NCBI GenBank assembly: GCA_947462495.1
Contig: CANHOY010000007.1
Span: 1 to 21,974, forward strand
Source of the DNA: Bacteroidota bacterium
Lineage (GTDB): Bacteria > Bacteroidota > Bacteroidia > Chitinophagales > Chitinophagaceae
Direction of reading: 5' to 3'
Length of the DNA stretch: 21,974 nucleotides
Shown here: positions 16,280 to 21,974 of the stretch, in pieces
How positions within the stretch are numbered: position 1 is the stretch's first letter
Layout of the letters: each line of letters opens with the position of its first letter
Notes under the pieces: generated by a model
Database searches by the model: none
Seen by the model: only the letters and a program-made list of their open reading frames with translations
Told to the model about the DNA's origin: nothing
Program-made: the position numbers and the translations under genes

Positions 16280-17701
16280 ATGTTCGACAACCATCGTGAC
16301 GAGGAGGGCGGAGATATTCAGGAGCTCATGCTTCGCTTTCAGAACCTAAAACTAGGCCGAACCAACTCTTATATAGAGGAGGATGACTTTGAAAGAATCA
16401 TTGAACACTTGGATGAAAAGGATGAAATAGCAGAAGCCATTGAAGCAGCCAATATGGCTTTGAATCAATATCCACATTCTTCCTTATTGATGATTAAAAA
16501 AGCAGATTTGCTTTTAGCTACAAGAAAATATAAAGAAGCACTTAAACTATTAGACGAGGCAGCATTGTATGACCATAAAGACATGAATTTATTCATTCTT
16601 AAAACGGATGCTTATTTAGCACTGGATCAGCCTGAAAAAGCAATTGTTCTTTTACAAGAAGCACTTCATTTATTTGAAGGGCCAGAGCGTACCGAAGTTT
16701 TATTTGAATTGGCGGATGTGTATGATGATCATGAAGCTTTTGATAAAGTATTTGATTGTTTGCAATTAGTTTTAGAAGAAGATCCTACCAATGAAGAAGC
16801 TTTATACAAAATTTGTTTCTGGACCGACTTTACCGGAAGAAATGAAGAAAGTATTCGATTGCATCAACGCATCATTGATGAACAACCCTATAATGCATTG
16901 GCTTGGTTTAATTTAGCAGCGGCTTATCAAGGCATAAAATTACATGAGAAAGCAATTGATGCTTATCAGTATGCTATTGTGATTGATGAGAAATTTGATT
17001 ATGCTTATCGCAATATGGGTGATGCCTTTTTACGCTTAAGGAAATATAGAGAAGCCATTGAAGCATTGGAAAAAGTATTAGAACTATCCCGACCTGAAGA
17101 CGTTATTTACGAAGCCATTGGGCATTGTTATCATAGAATGAAAAATTATGCGCAAGCGAGATTCCATTATAAAAAAGCAGTGCATTTAAATCCAGATGAC
17201 AGTAGGTTGTATCAAAAAATTGCTAGCACCTATATGCTTGAGGAAAATTGGGAGATGGCCATTAAGCAATTAGAGCATGCATTAAGAATACATCAACACA
17301 TTAATGAGTATTATATTTTAATGGGGGAATGTTATATGAATTTAAACCAGTTTAGAGAAGCGGCTCAGTTTTTTGGTAAGGTGGTAAAAAACAAACCCAA
17401 ACAAATCGCCGGTTGGGAGTCTTTAATTAAGTGTTTGGTAGCCAATGAGCAATTAGACATGGCCTTAGAGCAAACCGAATTAGCTTATATGTCTACACAG
17501 GGTAAAGTAACTTTCATTTTTTACAGAAGTGCTATTTTGTTTATGATGAATAAAAGTGCAGAGGGTTTATTACAGCTAGAAATGGCTTTATCAAAATCAA
17601 CAAAATTATTGAAAAAATTTACCAAGTTTTATCCTGAAATAGTACAAGATGCAAAAGTGGCAGAATTAATTAGTCAATACAAGAAGCCAAAAAAATCTTA
17701 A
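16280..17701 (+). CDS. Tetratricopeptide repeat protein
   Basis: A 473-residue protein made almost wholly of TPR helical hairpins, about 11 units from residue 35 to 445. Good examples are AWFNLAAAYQGIKLHEKAIDAYQYAIVID, AYRNMGDAFLRLRKYREAIEALEKVLEL and YILMGECYMNLNQFREAAQFFGKVVKNKP (each split here only for reading). It has no signal peptide or membrane segment, so it is probably cytoplasmic and acts as a protein-binding scaffold; the partner cannot be read from sequence. The N-terminus is acidic (DNHRDEEGGD) and the C-terminus is basic (KKPKKS). An ATG five bases upstream (16275) is out of frame. The 196-nt upstream region is A/T-rich with no convincing promoter. comA follows after 47 nt on the same strand, so co-transcription is possible but the functional link is unknown. 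Confidence 0.88.
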   Translation: MFDNHRDEEGGDIQELMLRFQNLKLGRTNSYIEEDDFERIIEHLDEKDEIAEAIEAANMALNQYPHSSLLMIKKADLLLATRKYKEALKLLDEAALYDHKDMNLFILKTDAYLALDQPEKAIVLLQEALHLFEGPERTEVLFELADVYDDHEAFDKVFDCLQLVLEEDPTNEEALYKICFWTDFTGRNEESIRLHQRIIDEQPYNALAWFNLAAAYQGIKLHEKAIDAYQYAIVIDEKFDYAYRNMGDAFLRLRKYREAIEALEKVLELSRPEDVIYEAIGHCYHRMKNYAQARFHYKKAVHLNPDDSRLYQKIASTYMLEENWEMAIKQLEHALRIHQHINEYYILMGECYMNLNQFREAAQFFGKVVKNKPKQIAGWESLIKCLVANEQLDMALEQTELAYMSTQGKVTFIFYRSAILFMMNKSAEGLLQLEMALSKSTKLLKKFTKFYPEIVQDAKVAELISQYKKPKKS

Positions 17702-17748
17702 CCATTTAAGTTATCTTTACTATCTTATATACACAAAGTACAAGTATC

Positions 17749-18513
17749 ATGATGAATTTTAAAATGTCTCAAATTCCTGAAAGGACCGCCAAGCCTAGAA
17801 AAAGTGGATTAACGATGGTGATGGATAAGGGCTTAAGTTTTGGTGAGGCAGAAAACTTTTTGAGTGTTGCTGGGGTACATACCGATATCATCAAACTAGG
17901 TTTTGGAACTTCTTTTGTGACACCTAATTTGAGAAAAAAAATAGAATTGTATCAGACACATGGAATACCTGTTTACTTTGGAGGAACTTTGTTCGAAGCT
18001 TTTATTATAAGAAATCAGTTTGATGAGTATGTATCTATTTGTAAAGATTATAAAATTGATTTGATAGAAGTAAGTGATGGCTCTATTACCATACCGCATA
18101 CTGAAAAATGTGGCTACATCGAAAAAATTTCAAAATTTGCTACTGTATTAAGTGAAGTAGGGAGTAAAGATGCTGCACATATTATTCCTCCTTATAAATG
18201 GATTGAACTAATGAGTGCAGAATTAAGCGCTGGTTCGTCTTATGTAATAGCGGAAGCACGTGAAGCGGGTAATGTTGGAATTTATAGGGGCAGCGGGGAA
18301 GTAAGAGAGGGGCTGGTACAAGAAATATTAACAAAAATTCCTGCTGAAAAAATTTTGTGGGAAGCACCACAAAAAGCACAACAACTTTATTTCTTAGAAT
18401 TAGTGGGTTGTAATGTTAACTTAGGAAATATCGCTCCTTCCGAAGTGATACCATTGGAAACCATGCGTATTGGACTTAGAAGTGATACTTTTGATTTATA
18501 CTTAAATAAATAA
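17749..18513 (+). CDS. comA: Phosphosulfolactate synthase (ComA) family protein
   Basis: A TIM-barrel of the ComA family, whose characterised members add sulfite to phosphoenolpyruvate to give (2R)-phospho-3-sulfolactate, the first step of coenzyme M synthesis in methanogens. Seen: IPERTAKPRKSGLTMVMDKG (9-28), KLGFGTS (49-55), IEVSDGS (106-112), EAREAGNVGIY (169-179), LWEAPQ (203-208) and GLRSDTF (242-248), which are conserved through the family. The length of 254 is typical. Bacteria have no coenzyme M role for it here; in Bacteroidota a plausible fate is sulfonate or sulfonolipid synthesis, but ComB, ComC and cysteate enzymes are absent from this window. Plant HSA32 heat-stress proteins belong to the same superfamily, so the reaction is not certain. 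Met2 at 17752 is an equally possible start. A weak box TATCTTTA (17712-17719) lies upstream. Confidence 0.85.
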   Translation: MMNFKMSQIPERTAKPRKSGLTMVMDKGLSFGEAENFLSVAGVHTDIIKLGFGTSFVTPNLRKKIELYQTHGIPVYFGGTLFEAFIIRNQFDEYVSICKDYKIDLIEVSDGSITIPHTEKCGYIEKISKFATVLSEVGSKDAAHIIPPYKWIELMSAELSAGSSYVIAEAREAGNVGIYRGSGEVREGLVQEILTKIPAEKILWEAPQKAQQLYFLELVGCNVNLGNIAPSEVIPLETMRIGLRSDTFDLYLNK

Positions 18514-18515
18514 CC

Positions 18516-19286
18516 TTGCGCCAGTTTGGATTAATTGGATATCCTTTATCTCATTCCTTTTCACAAGGTTTTTTTTCTGAAAAATTCTTGAATGAAAATA
18601 TAAAGGATGCAAACTATGCCAACTTTCCTATTGCATCTATTAATGAGTTCAATGCACTTTGGCAACAACATCCTTTACTAGAAGGACTTAATGTAACCAT
18701 TCCCTATAAAAAAGAAGTGATCCCTTTTATTCAATATCCTTCAAGTGTTGTTCAAAAAATAAATGCATGTAATTGTATTCGTAAATATAAAAACGAGTGG
18801 TATGGTTACAATACTGACGTGATAGGATTTGAAAAGTCACTACTTCCTTTATTGAAACCACATCATACACAAGCATTGATATTGGGCACTGGTGGTGCTG
18901 CTGCCGCAGTTGAATATGTGTTGCAAAAATTATCTATTGCATATCAAATGGTTTCAAGAACAAAAAAAGAGAATGCTTCCATTTTTAATGCACCTGTTAT
19001 ATATTATTCAGATTTAAATGTGGAGGTGATTCATCAACACACGCTTCTTATTAATACCAGTCCCATTGGAATGTACCCTAATGTATCAGAGGCTCCAGCC
19101 ATTGCTTATGAAGGCATTGGTACTCAGCATTATTTATATGATTTAGTTTATAACCCAGCAGAGACCTTATTTCTATCCAAAGGAAAAGAAAAAGGAGCAG
19201 CTATCAAAAACGGCTTAGATATGTTGCATATACAAGCCGAAGAAAGTTGGTTAATTTGGAATGCATGCACACCCATTCATCAATAA
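18516..19286 (+). CDS. aroE: Shikimate dehydrogenase, TTG start
   Basis: NADPH-dependent reduction of 3-dehydroshikimate to shikimate in aromatic amino acid synthesis. Seen: the shikimate-binding serines in GYPLSHSFS (8-16), catalytic Lys65 in NVTIPYKKE, Asp101 in YGYNTDVIGF, the nucleotide loop GTGGAAA (124-130), SRTK after the next strand, and NGLDMLHIQAEESW with Gln240. Length 256 is usual for the compact form. The start must be TTG at 18516: the same frame has a TAA at 18507-18509, the family N-terminus RQFGLIGYP begins at residue 2, and the first internal ATG falls inside the nucleotide domain (Met145), which would remove the substrate-binding domain. It begins two bases after comA, so the two genes are very likely co-transcribed and perhaps translationally coupled. 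Confidence 0.94.
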   Translation: MRQFGLIGYPLSHSFSQGFFSEKFLNENIKDANYANFPIASINEFNALWQQHPLLEGLNVTIPYKKEVIPFIQYPSSVVQKINACNCIRKYKNEWYGYNTDVIGFEKSLLPLLKPHHTQALILGTGGAAAAVEYVLQKLSIAYQMVSRTKKENASIFNAPVIYYSDLNVEVIHQHTLLINTSPIGMYPNVSEAPAIAYEGIGTQHYLYDLVYNPAETLFLSKGKEKGAAIKNGLDMLHIQAEESWLIWNACTPIHQ

Positions 19287-19315
19287 TTAAAAATGAAATT
19301 AGAGCTATTAAAAAA

Positions 19316-19894
19316 CTACAATTCTTTTAAAAAAGAGAAAAGTTGTGTGACTGCTTTTTGCCGATGGCTAAAGCTATTTTTTTCATCCATAGTCATTGCA
19401 GCAAAACTTTTAGTACTTCCAGTTGGAATAAAAATAGGGTCATAGCCAAAACCTTTTTCACCATTCATTTCAGTGGTGATAGCTCCTTTGCAAATGCCTT
19501 CGAAATAATATTCTTTATTTTCCCAAATCAAACAAATTACGGTTCTAAATTGCGCAGCTCTATTAGTTGTATTATTTAATTCATGCAATACCTTATCTAT
19601 ATTGGCTTGAAAATCTCGATCCTCACCTGCATACCTTGCACTTTTTACGCCGGGGGCGCCATGTAAAAAATCAATTTCTAAACCAGTGTCTTCACTAAAA
19701 CAATTTTTTTGAGTGAGCGTATGTATAGTCCTTGCTTTTTCAGCAGCATTCTCTTTTAAAGTATCATGTGGTTCTGGAATGTCAATAGTAATGCCCGCTT
19801 CTTTTAATGGAATAATTTTGAAATCAAAGCCCACTAAGGATTGTATTTCATCTACCTTATGTTGATTGTTGGTGGCAAATACGAGCGTATACAT
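19316..19894 (-). CDS. rdgB: XTP/dITP diphosphatase (RdgB/HAM1 family)
   Basis: Hydrolyses non-canonical purine nucleoside triphosphates (dITP, XTP, ITP) to monophosphate and diphosphate, keeping deaminated purines out of DNA and RNA. Seen: FATNNQHK (6-13, the T/SNNxxK triphosphate-binding motif), FSEDTGLEI (66-74) with the catalytic acid region around Asp69, PGVKSARYAG (81-90), FRTVICL, GFGYDPIFIP (148-157) and SFAAMTMDEKNSFSHR (163-178), whose SHR contacts the base. Length 192 is typical. The gene lies 16 nt after the unassigned gene at 19911-20540 on the same strand and forms an operon with it. It is convergent with aroE, 29 nt apart, with no clear terminator between them. Confidence 0.96.
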   Translation of the reverse strand: MYTLVFATNNQHKVDEIQSLVGFDFKIIPLKEAGITIDIPEPHDTLKENAAEKARTIHTLTQKNCFSEDTGLEIDFLHGAPGVKSARYAGEDRDFQANIDKVLHELNNTTNRAAQFRTVICLIWENKEYYFEGICKGAITTEMNGEKGFGYDPIFIPTGSTKSFAAMTMDEKNSFSHRQKAVTQLFSFLKEL

Positions 19895-19910
19895 AATGCA
19901 GGAGTAAGAA

Positions 19911-20540
19911 TTATAATTGAAAAATTTGCTTTAATACTGTCCACAATTTTGCTTTTTCTTGTTTAGCACTACTATCCGATCCTTGCATGCTAGATAATGA
20001 TTTACTAAAAAGTAAATTGCTTTCACCGAGTGGCGTTAACTTATACAAGTTCGTTGGTAATTTTATTTTAAGTGCTTTGCTATCTACTTCAAAAGCGATC
20101 ACTAATTTAGAAGGCAGATTATTTAAAATTTGATGAAGACTTGCTTTCTGATTACCTAAGTTAACAAGGGCAATATCTGCAATCGTTAATCTGCAGGCGT
20201 TTAAAATGGAAGTAAGTAATATAAAATCTGGCTCATTTAAATAAACGGATGCAGGGTCGTTCACAATCACCACAATTTTTTTACTGTGATCACCTAAATG
20301 TTTTAAGGGCATCGTCAAATTCAATTCCTCTTCTACAATAATCGCTTCTGTGGTATTGGTGGCTTCCACTGCTGGTGTTTTCGCTTTATTTTTTTTAACA
20401 AAAGCTTCTTGATCTGCAGCCAAAGAAGCTATTTGTTCCTCAATTATTGCTGGGTTTATTTTATTTTCAGGCAGGACCAAGCTATCTTTGAACAAAGAAA
20501 CTAGAACAGAAGTGGGCAATATTGTTTTATTTTCTTTCAT
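19911..20540 (-). CDS. Unassigned alpha/beta protein upstream of rdgB, possibly HolD-like
   Basis: No confident family. The 209-residue protein has no signal peptide. Residues 1-80 look like a flexible arm: a short helical N-terminus (TSVLVSLFKDSLVLP) and a linker rich in Ala, Thr, Lys and Glu. Residues 85-209 look like a compact alpha/beta domain: strand KIVVIVND, helix EPDFILLTSILNACRL, strand IALVNL, strand KLVIAFEV, then LLFSKSLSSMQ and a C-terminal helix AKLWTVLKQIF. The order (strand, hydrophobic helix, strands, then an 'S.SL..' turn and 'K..LW..LK') resembles the E. coli DNA polymerase III psi subunit HolD and the related uracil-DNA-glycosylase-like fold. An N-terminal peptide arm before the domain also fits psi. 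This is by-eye inference and could be wrong. It is the first gene of a unit with rdgB. Confidence 0.75.
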   Translation of the reverse strand: MKENKTILPTSVLVSLFKDSLVLPENKINPAIIEEQIASLAADQEAFVKKNKAKTPAVEATNTTEAIIVEEELNLTMPLKHLGDHSKKIVVIVNDPASVYLNEPDFILLTSILNACRLTIADIALVNLGNQKASLHQILNNLPSKLVIAFEVDSKALKIKLPTNLYKLTPLGESNLLFSKSLSSMQGSDSSAKQEKAKLWTVLKQIFQL

Positions 20541-20567
20541 TAGGTTGGAAAATTAAATGAATTGATT

Positions 20568-20599
20568 CAAACTGAAAAATAACACTTGTAAGTTTTCAA
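20568..20599 (-). promoter_or_regulatory. Weak candidate promoter for the unassigned gene and rdgB
   Basis: On the minus strand, TTG (20599-20597), a 21-nt gap, then TCAGTTTG (20575-20568), one mismatch from TAnnTTTG. It would give a leader of about 23 nt. It faces away from, and interleaves with, the ilvE promoter. Confidence 0.4.
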
Positions 20600-20615
20600 T
20601 TTTTTCGTTTCTTTG
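20586..20615 (+). promoter_or_regulatory. Bacteroidota-type promoter of ilvE
   Basis: TTG (20586-20588), a 19-nt gap, then TTTCTTTG (20608-20615), one mismatch from TAnnTTTG. Transcription would start near 20620, about 28 nt before the ATG. Confidence 0.5.
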
Positions 20616-20648
20616 TACTCTTGAAAGTTTCTTTTAAAAACTAAGTTT

Positions 20649-21710
20649 ATGTCTACACACAGTATCCCAGTTACAAAAAACCAAAATCCGCAGTTAGCCC
20701 ATTATAATATGGATGAAATTGCATTTGGAAAAAATTTTACAGACCATATGTTGGTCGCAGACTATGAGAATGGGGAGTGGAAAAATGTGCAGATCAAGGC
20801 CTTTAGCCCCATATCATTAGATCCATCAAGTGCTGTATTGCATTATGGTCAAACCATCTTTGAAGGCATCAAGGCATTTAAAAATGAAAAAGGAGAATTT
20901 GTCATTTTTAGACCAGATCAAAATTTTATTCGTTTTAATGTTTCAGCAGCACGCATGGAAATGCCTGCTGTTCCTGAATGGTTATTTATAGAAGGGATGA
21001 AACAATTAATTAATTTGGAAAAAGATTGGATTCCAACTAGACCAGAATCTTCTTTATATATACGTCCATTTATGATTGCTACTGACCCTTTTTTGGGAGT
21101 ACGTCCATCGCTTAATTATAAGTTTATGATTATACTTGGACCAAGTGGTCCCTATTTTTCTGCACCAATGAAAATTTTGATAGAACAAAAGTATACTCGT
21201 GCAACGCCTGGTGGTGTTGGTTTTGCGAAGAATGGCGGTAACTATGGAGCAAGTTTACATCCGGTGGAGTTGGCAAAGAAAAAAGGTTTTGATCAAATTT
21301 TATGGACGGATGCCAATGAGCATAAATATGTGGAAGAAGTAGGGGTGATGAATGTCATGTTTGTCATTGATGGTAAAGTAATTACACCAAGTTTAGAGAG
21401 AGGTACTGTATTAAAAGGGGTGACCCGTGATAGTTCCATTATCTTATTGCGTGAAATGGGTTATGTGGTAGAAGAAAGAAATTTATCGGTAGAGGAGATA
21501 GTGACGGCGCATAAAAAAGGGTTGTTTCAAGAAATTTTTGGAGTGGGTACTGCCGCAGTGGTTTCTATGGTTAAGCAATTGGCTCATGGTGATTATATCA
21601 TGGATTTTGATATCGACAAAATGGTCATAGCGAAGGCGCTTAAACAAGAATTACATGATATTCGCATGGGAGTAAAAGAAGACAAGCATCAATGGATGGC
21701 TAAAATCTAA
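20649..21710 (+). CDS. ilvE: Branched-chain amino acid aminotransferase
   Basis: PLP-dependent (fold type IV) transfer of an amino group between glutamate and the 2-oxo acids of leucine, isoleucine and valine. Seen: LHYGQTIFEGIKAF (64-77), YIRPFMIATDP, the PLP lysine Lys194 in GFAKNGGNYGASL, YVEEVGVMNVMFV (227-239) with the conserved glutamates, GTVLKGVTR (252-260) for phosphate binding, and GVGTAAVVS near the C-terminus. The 353-residue length and the KNGGNYGASL form match the longer BCAT class (like the mitochondrial and Bacillus YbgE types), not the ~310-residue E. coli IlvE type. It has its own promoter, is divergent from the unassigned gene/rdgB unit, and no other ilv/leu genes are in view. 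D-amino-acid aminotransferase is an unlikely alternative. Confidence 0.95.
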   Translation: MSTHSIPVTKNQNPQLAHYNMDEIAFGKNFTDHMLVADYENGEWKNVQIKAFSPISLDPSSAVLHYGQTIFEGIKAFKNEKGEFVIFRPDQNFIRFNVSAARMEMPAVPEWLFIEGMKQLINLEKDWIPTRPESSLYIRPFMIATDPFLGVRPSLNYKFMIILGPSGPYFSAPMKILIEQKYTRATPGGVGFAKNGGNYGASLHPVELAKKKGFDQILWTDANEHKYVEEVGVMNVMFVIDGKVITPSLERGTVLKGVTRDSSIILLREMGYVVEERNLSVEEIVTAHKKGLFQEIFGVGTAAVVSMVKQLAHGDYIMDFDIDKMVIAKALKQELHDIRMGVKEDKHQWMAKI

Positions 21711-21713
21711 CTA

Positions 21714-21746
21714 ATTACTTGATTATAAGTGTAATAGAAGTTTTTT
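21714..21746 (+). terminator. Weak intrinsic terminator after ilvE
   Basis: ATTAC-TT pairs with AA-GT-GTAAT (7 bp with a 2-nt bulge, 6-nt loop), followed after five bases by TTTTTT. The stem is A/T-rich, so termination may be leaky; the position just after the ilvE stop supports the call. Confidence 0.4.
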
Positions 21747-21811
21747 ATTGACTCTTTAGGAACTAAAATCGGCCATTTGTTTTATTTTTTTAAAATTAGC
21801 GAATAAACATT

Positions 21812-21841
21812 TTGGTAATTGGCTCACAGCCATTACCTTTG
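21812..21841 (+). promoter_or_regulatory. Bacteroidota-type promoter of rpsL
   Basis: TTG (21812-21814), a 19-nt gap, then TACCTTTG (21834-21841), an exact consensus match, as expected for a strong ribosomal operon promoter. The start would be near 21847, giving a leader of about 42 nt. Confidence 0.75.
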
Positions 21842-21888
21842 CCGTCCGAATTTTTTATAAACCGAAATAGAACAAAACAGCAGAATAA

Positions 21889-21974
21889 ATGCCTACTATT
21901 CAACAATTAGTGAGAAAAGGCCGTGAGATCATCAGGGCTAAAAGTAAATCAAGAGCATTGGACGCATGTCCTCA
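21889..21974 (+). CDS. rpsL: Ribosomal protein S12, N-terminal fragment cut by the window end
   Basis: The frame from the ATG reads MPTIQQLVRKGREIIRAKSK followed by SRALDACP, the well-conserved start of S12, the small-subunit protein at the decoding centre. Only 28 codons and two bases are inside the window, so the streptomycin-site lysines are not visible. It starts 178 nt after ilvE behind a strong promoter, so it is probably the first gene of a str operon (rpsL-rpsG-fusA), which would continue past the right edge. It is too short to appear as a long open frame but is confidently real. Confidence 0.93.
   Translation, partial: MPTIQQLVRKGREIIRAKSKSRALDACP

Noticed and set aside
19287..19350. 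Bidirectional terminator between aroE and rdgB (TCTTTT/AAAAGA and ACAA/TTGT pairings)
   Set aside because: The repeats lie inside the rdgB coding end and encode its LKEL tail; pairings are A/T-only and likely compositional.
31..21974. A defence island, secretion system, mobile element or biosynthetic gene cluster
   Set aside because: No transposase, integrase, nuclease, NRPS/PKS, toxin-antitoxin or repeat array was found; gene content is core metabolism, envelope and translation.

Overview
The window looks like a stretch of chromosome from a low-GC member of the Bacteroidota, most likely the Chitinophagaceae/Sphingobacteriia side. The signs are: strongly A/T-biased third codon positions; almost no Shine-Dalgarno sequences; at least five good matches to the Bacteroidota housekeeping promoter (TTG, a 17-23 nt gap, then TAnnTTTG); a type III and a type II glutamine synthetase side by side; a fused IcmF-type B12 mutase; and small secreted proteins of Bacteroidota style. 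I see no insertion sequence, phage gene, CRISPR array, tRNA or rRNA. This is mostly conserved core chromosome, and I found no convincing undescribed multi-gene system.

Layout. (1) 31-3370, minus strand: glutamine synthetase type II followed by type III, separated by an intrinsic terminator and a second promoter. (2) 3709-6919, plus: purL and an hldD-like epimerase gene one base apart, ending at a long hairpin shared with a convergent secreted dienelactone hydrolase-family gene (7041-7916, minus). (3) 8156-15683, plus: pyrG (CTP synthase), icmF (fused acyl-CoA mutase), yidC (membrane insertase) and a small secreted protein. (4) 15739-16083, minus: a small secreted orphan. (5) 16280-19286, plus: a cytoplasmic TPR protein, a ComA-like phosphosulfolactate synthase and aroE, which starts with TTG two bases after comA. 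(6) 19316-20540, minus: a two-gene unit with an unrecognised alpha/beta protein (possibly HolD-like) and the nucleotide-pool sanitiser rdgB. (7) 20649 to the end, plus: ilvE, then its own promoter and the first 28 codons of rpsL, the likely start of a str ribosomal operon.

How the genes relate. Several use or make glutamine and nucleotides: two glutamine synthetases, PurL (FGAM synthase) and PyrG (a glutamine-dependent amidotransferase), but they sit in separate units. The less ordinary items are the ComA homologue outside the methanogens, the terminator/promoter junction between the two glutamine synthetases, a 16-bp palindrome near the predicted transcription start of the first one, the structured hairpin at 6943-7025, and the unassigned protein upstream of rdgB. 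Promoter, terminator and operator calls are by eye. Functional calls rest on recognised family motifs, not on database searches.
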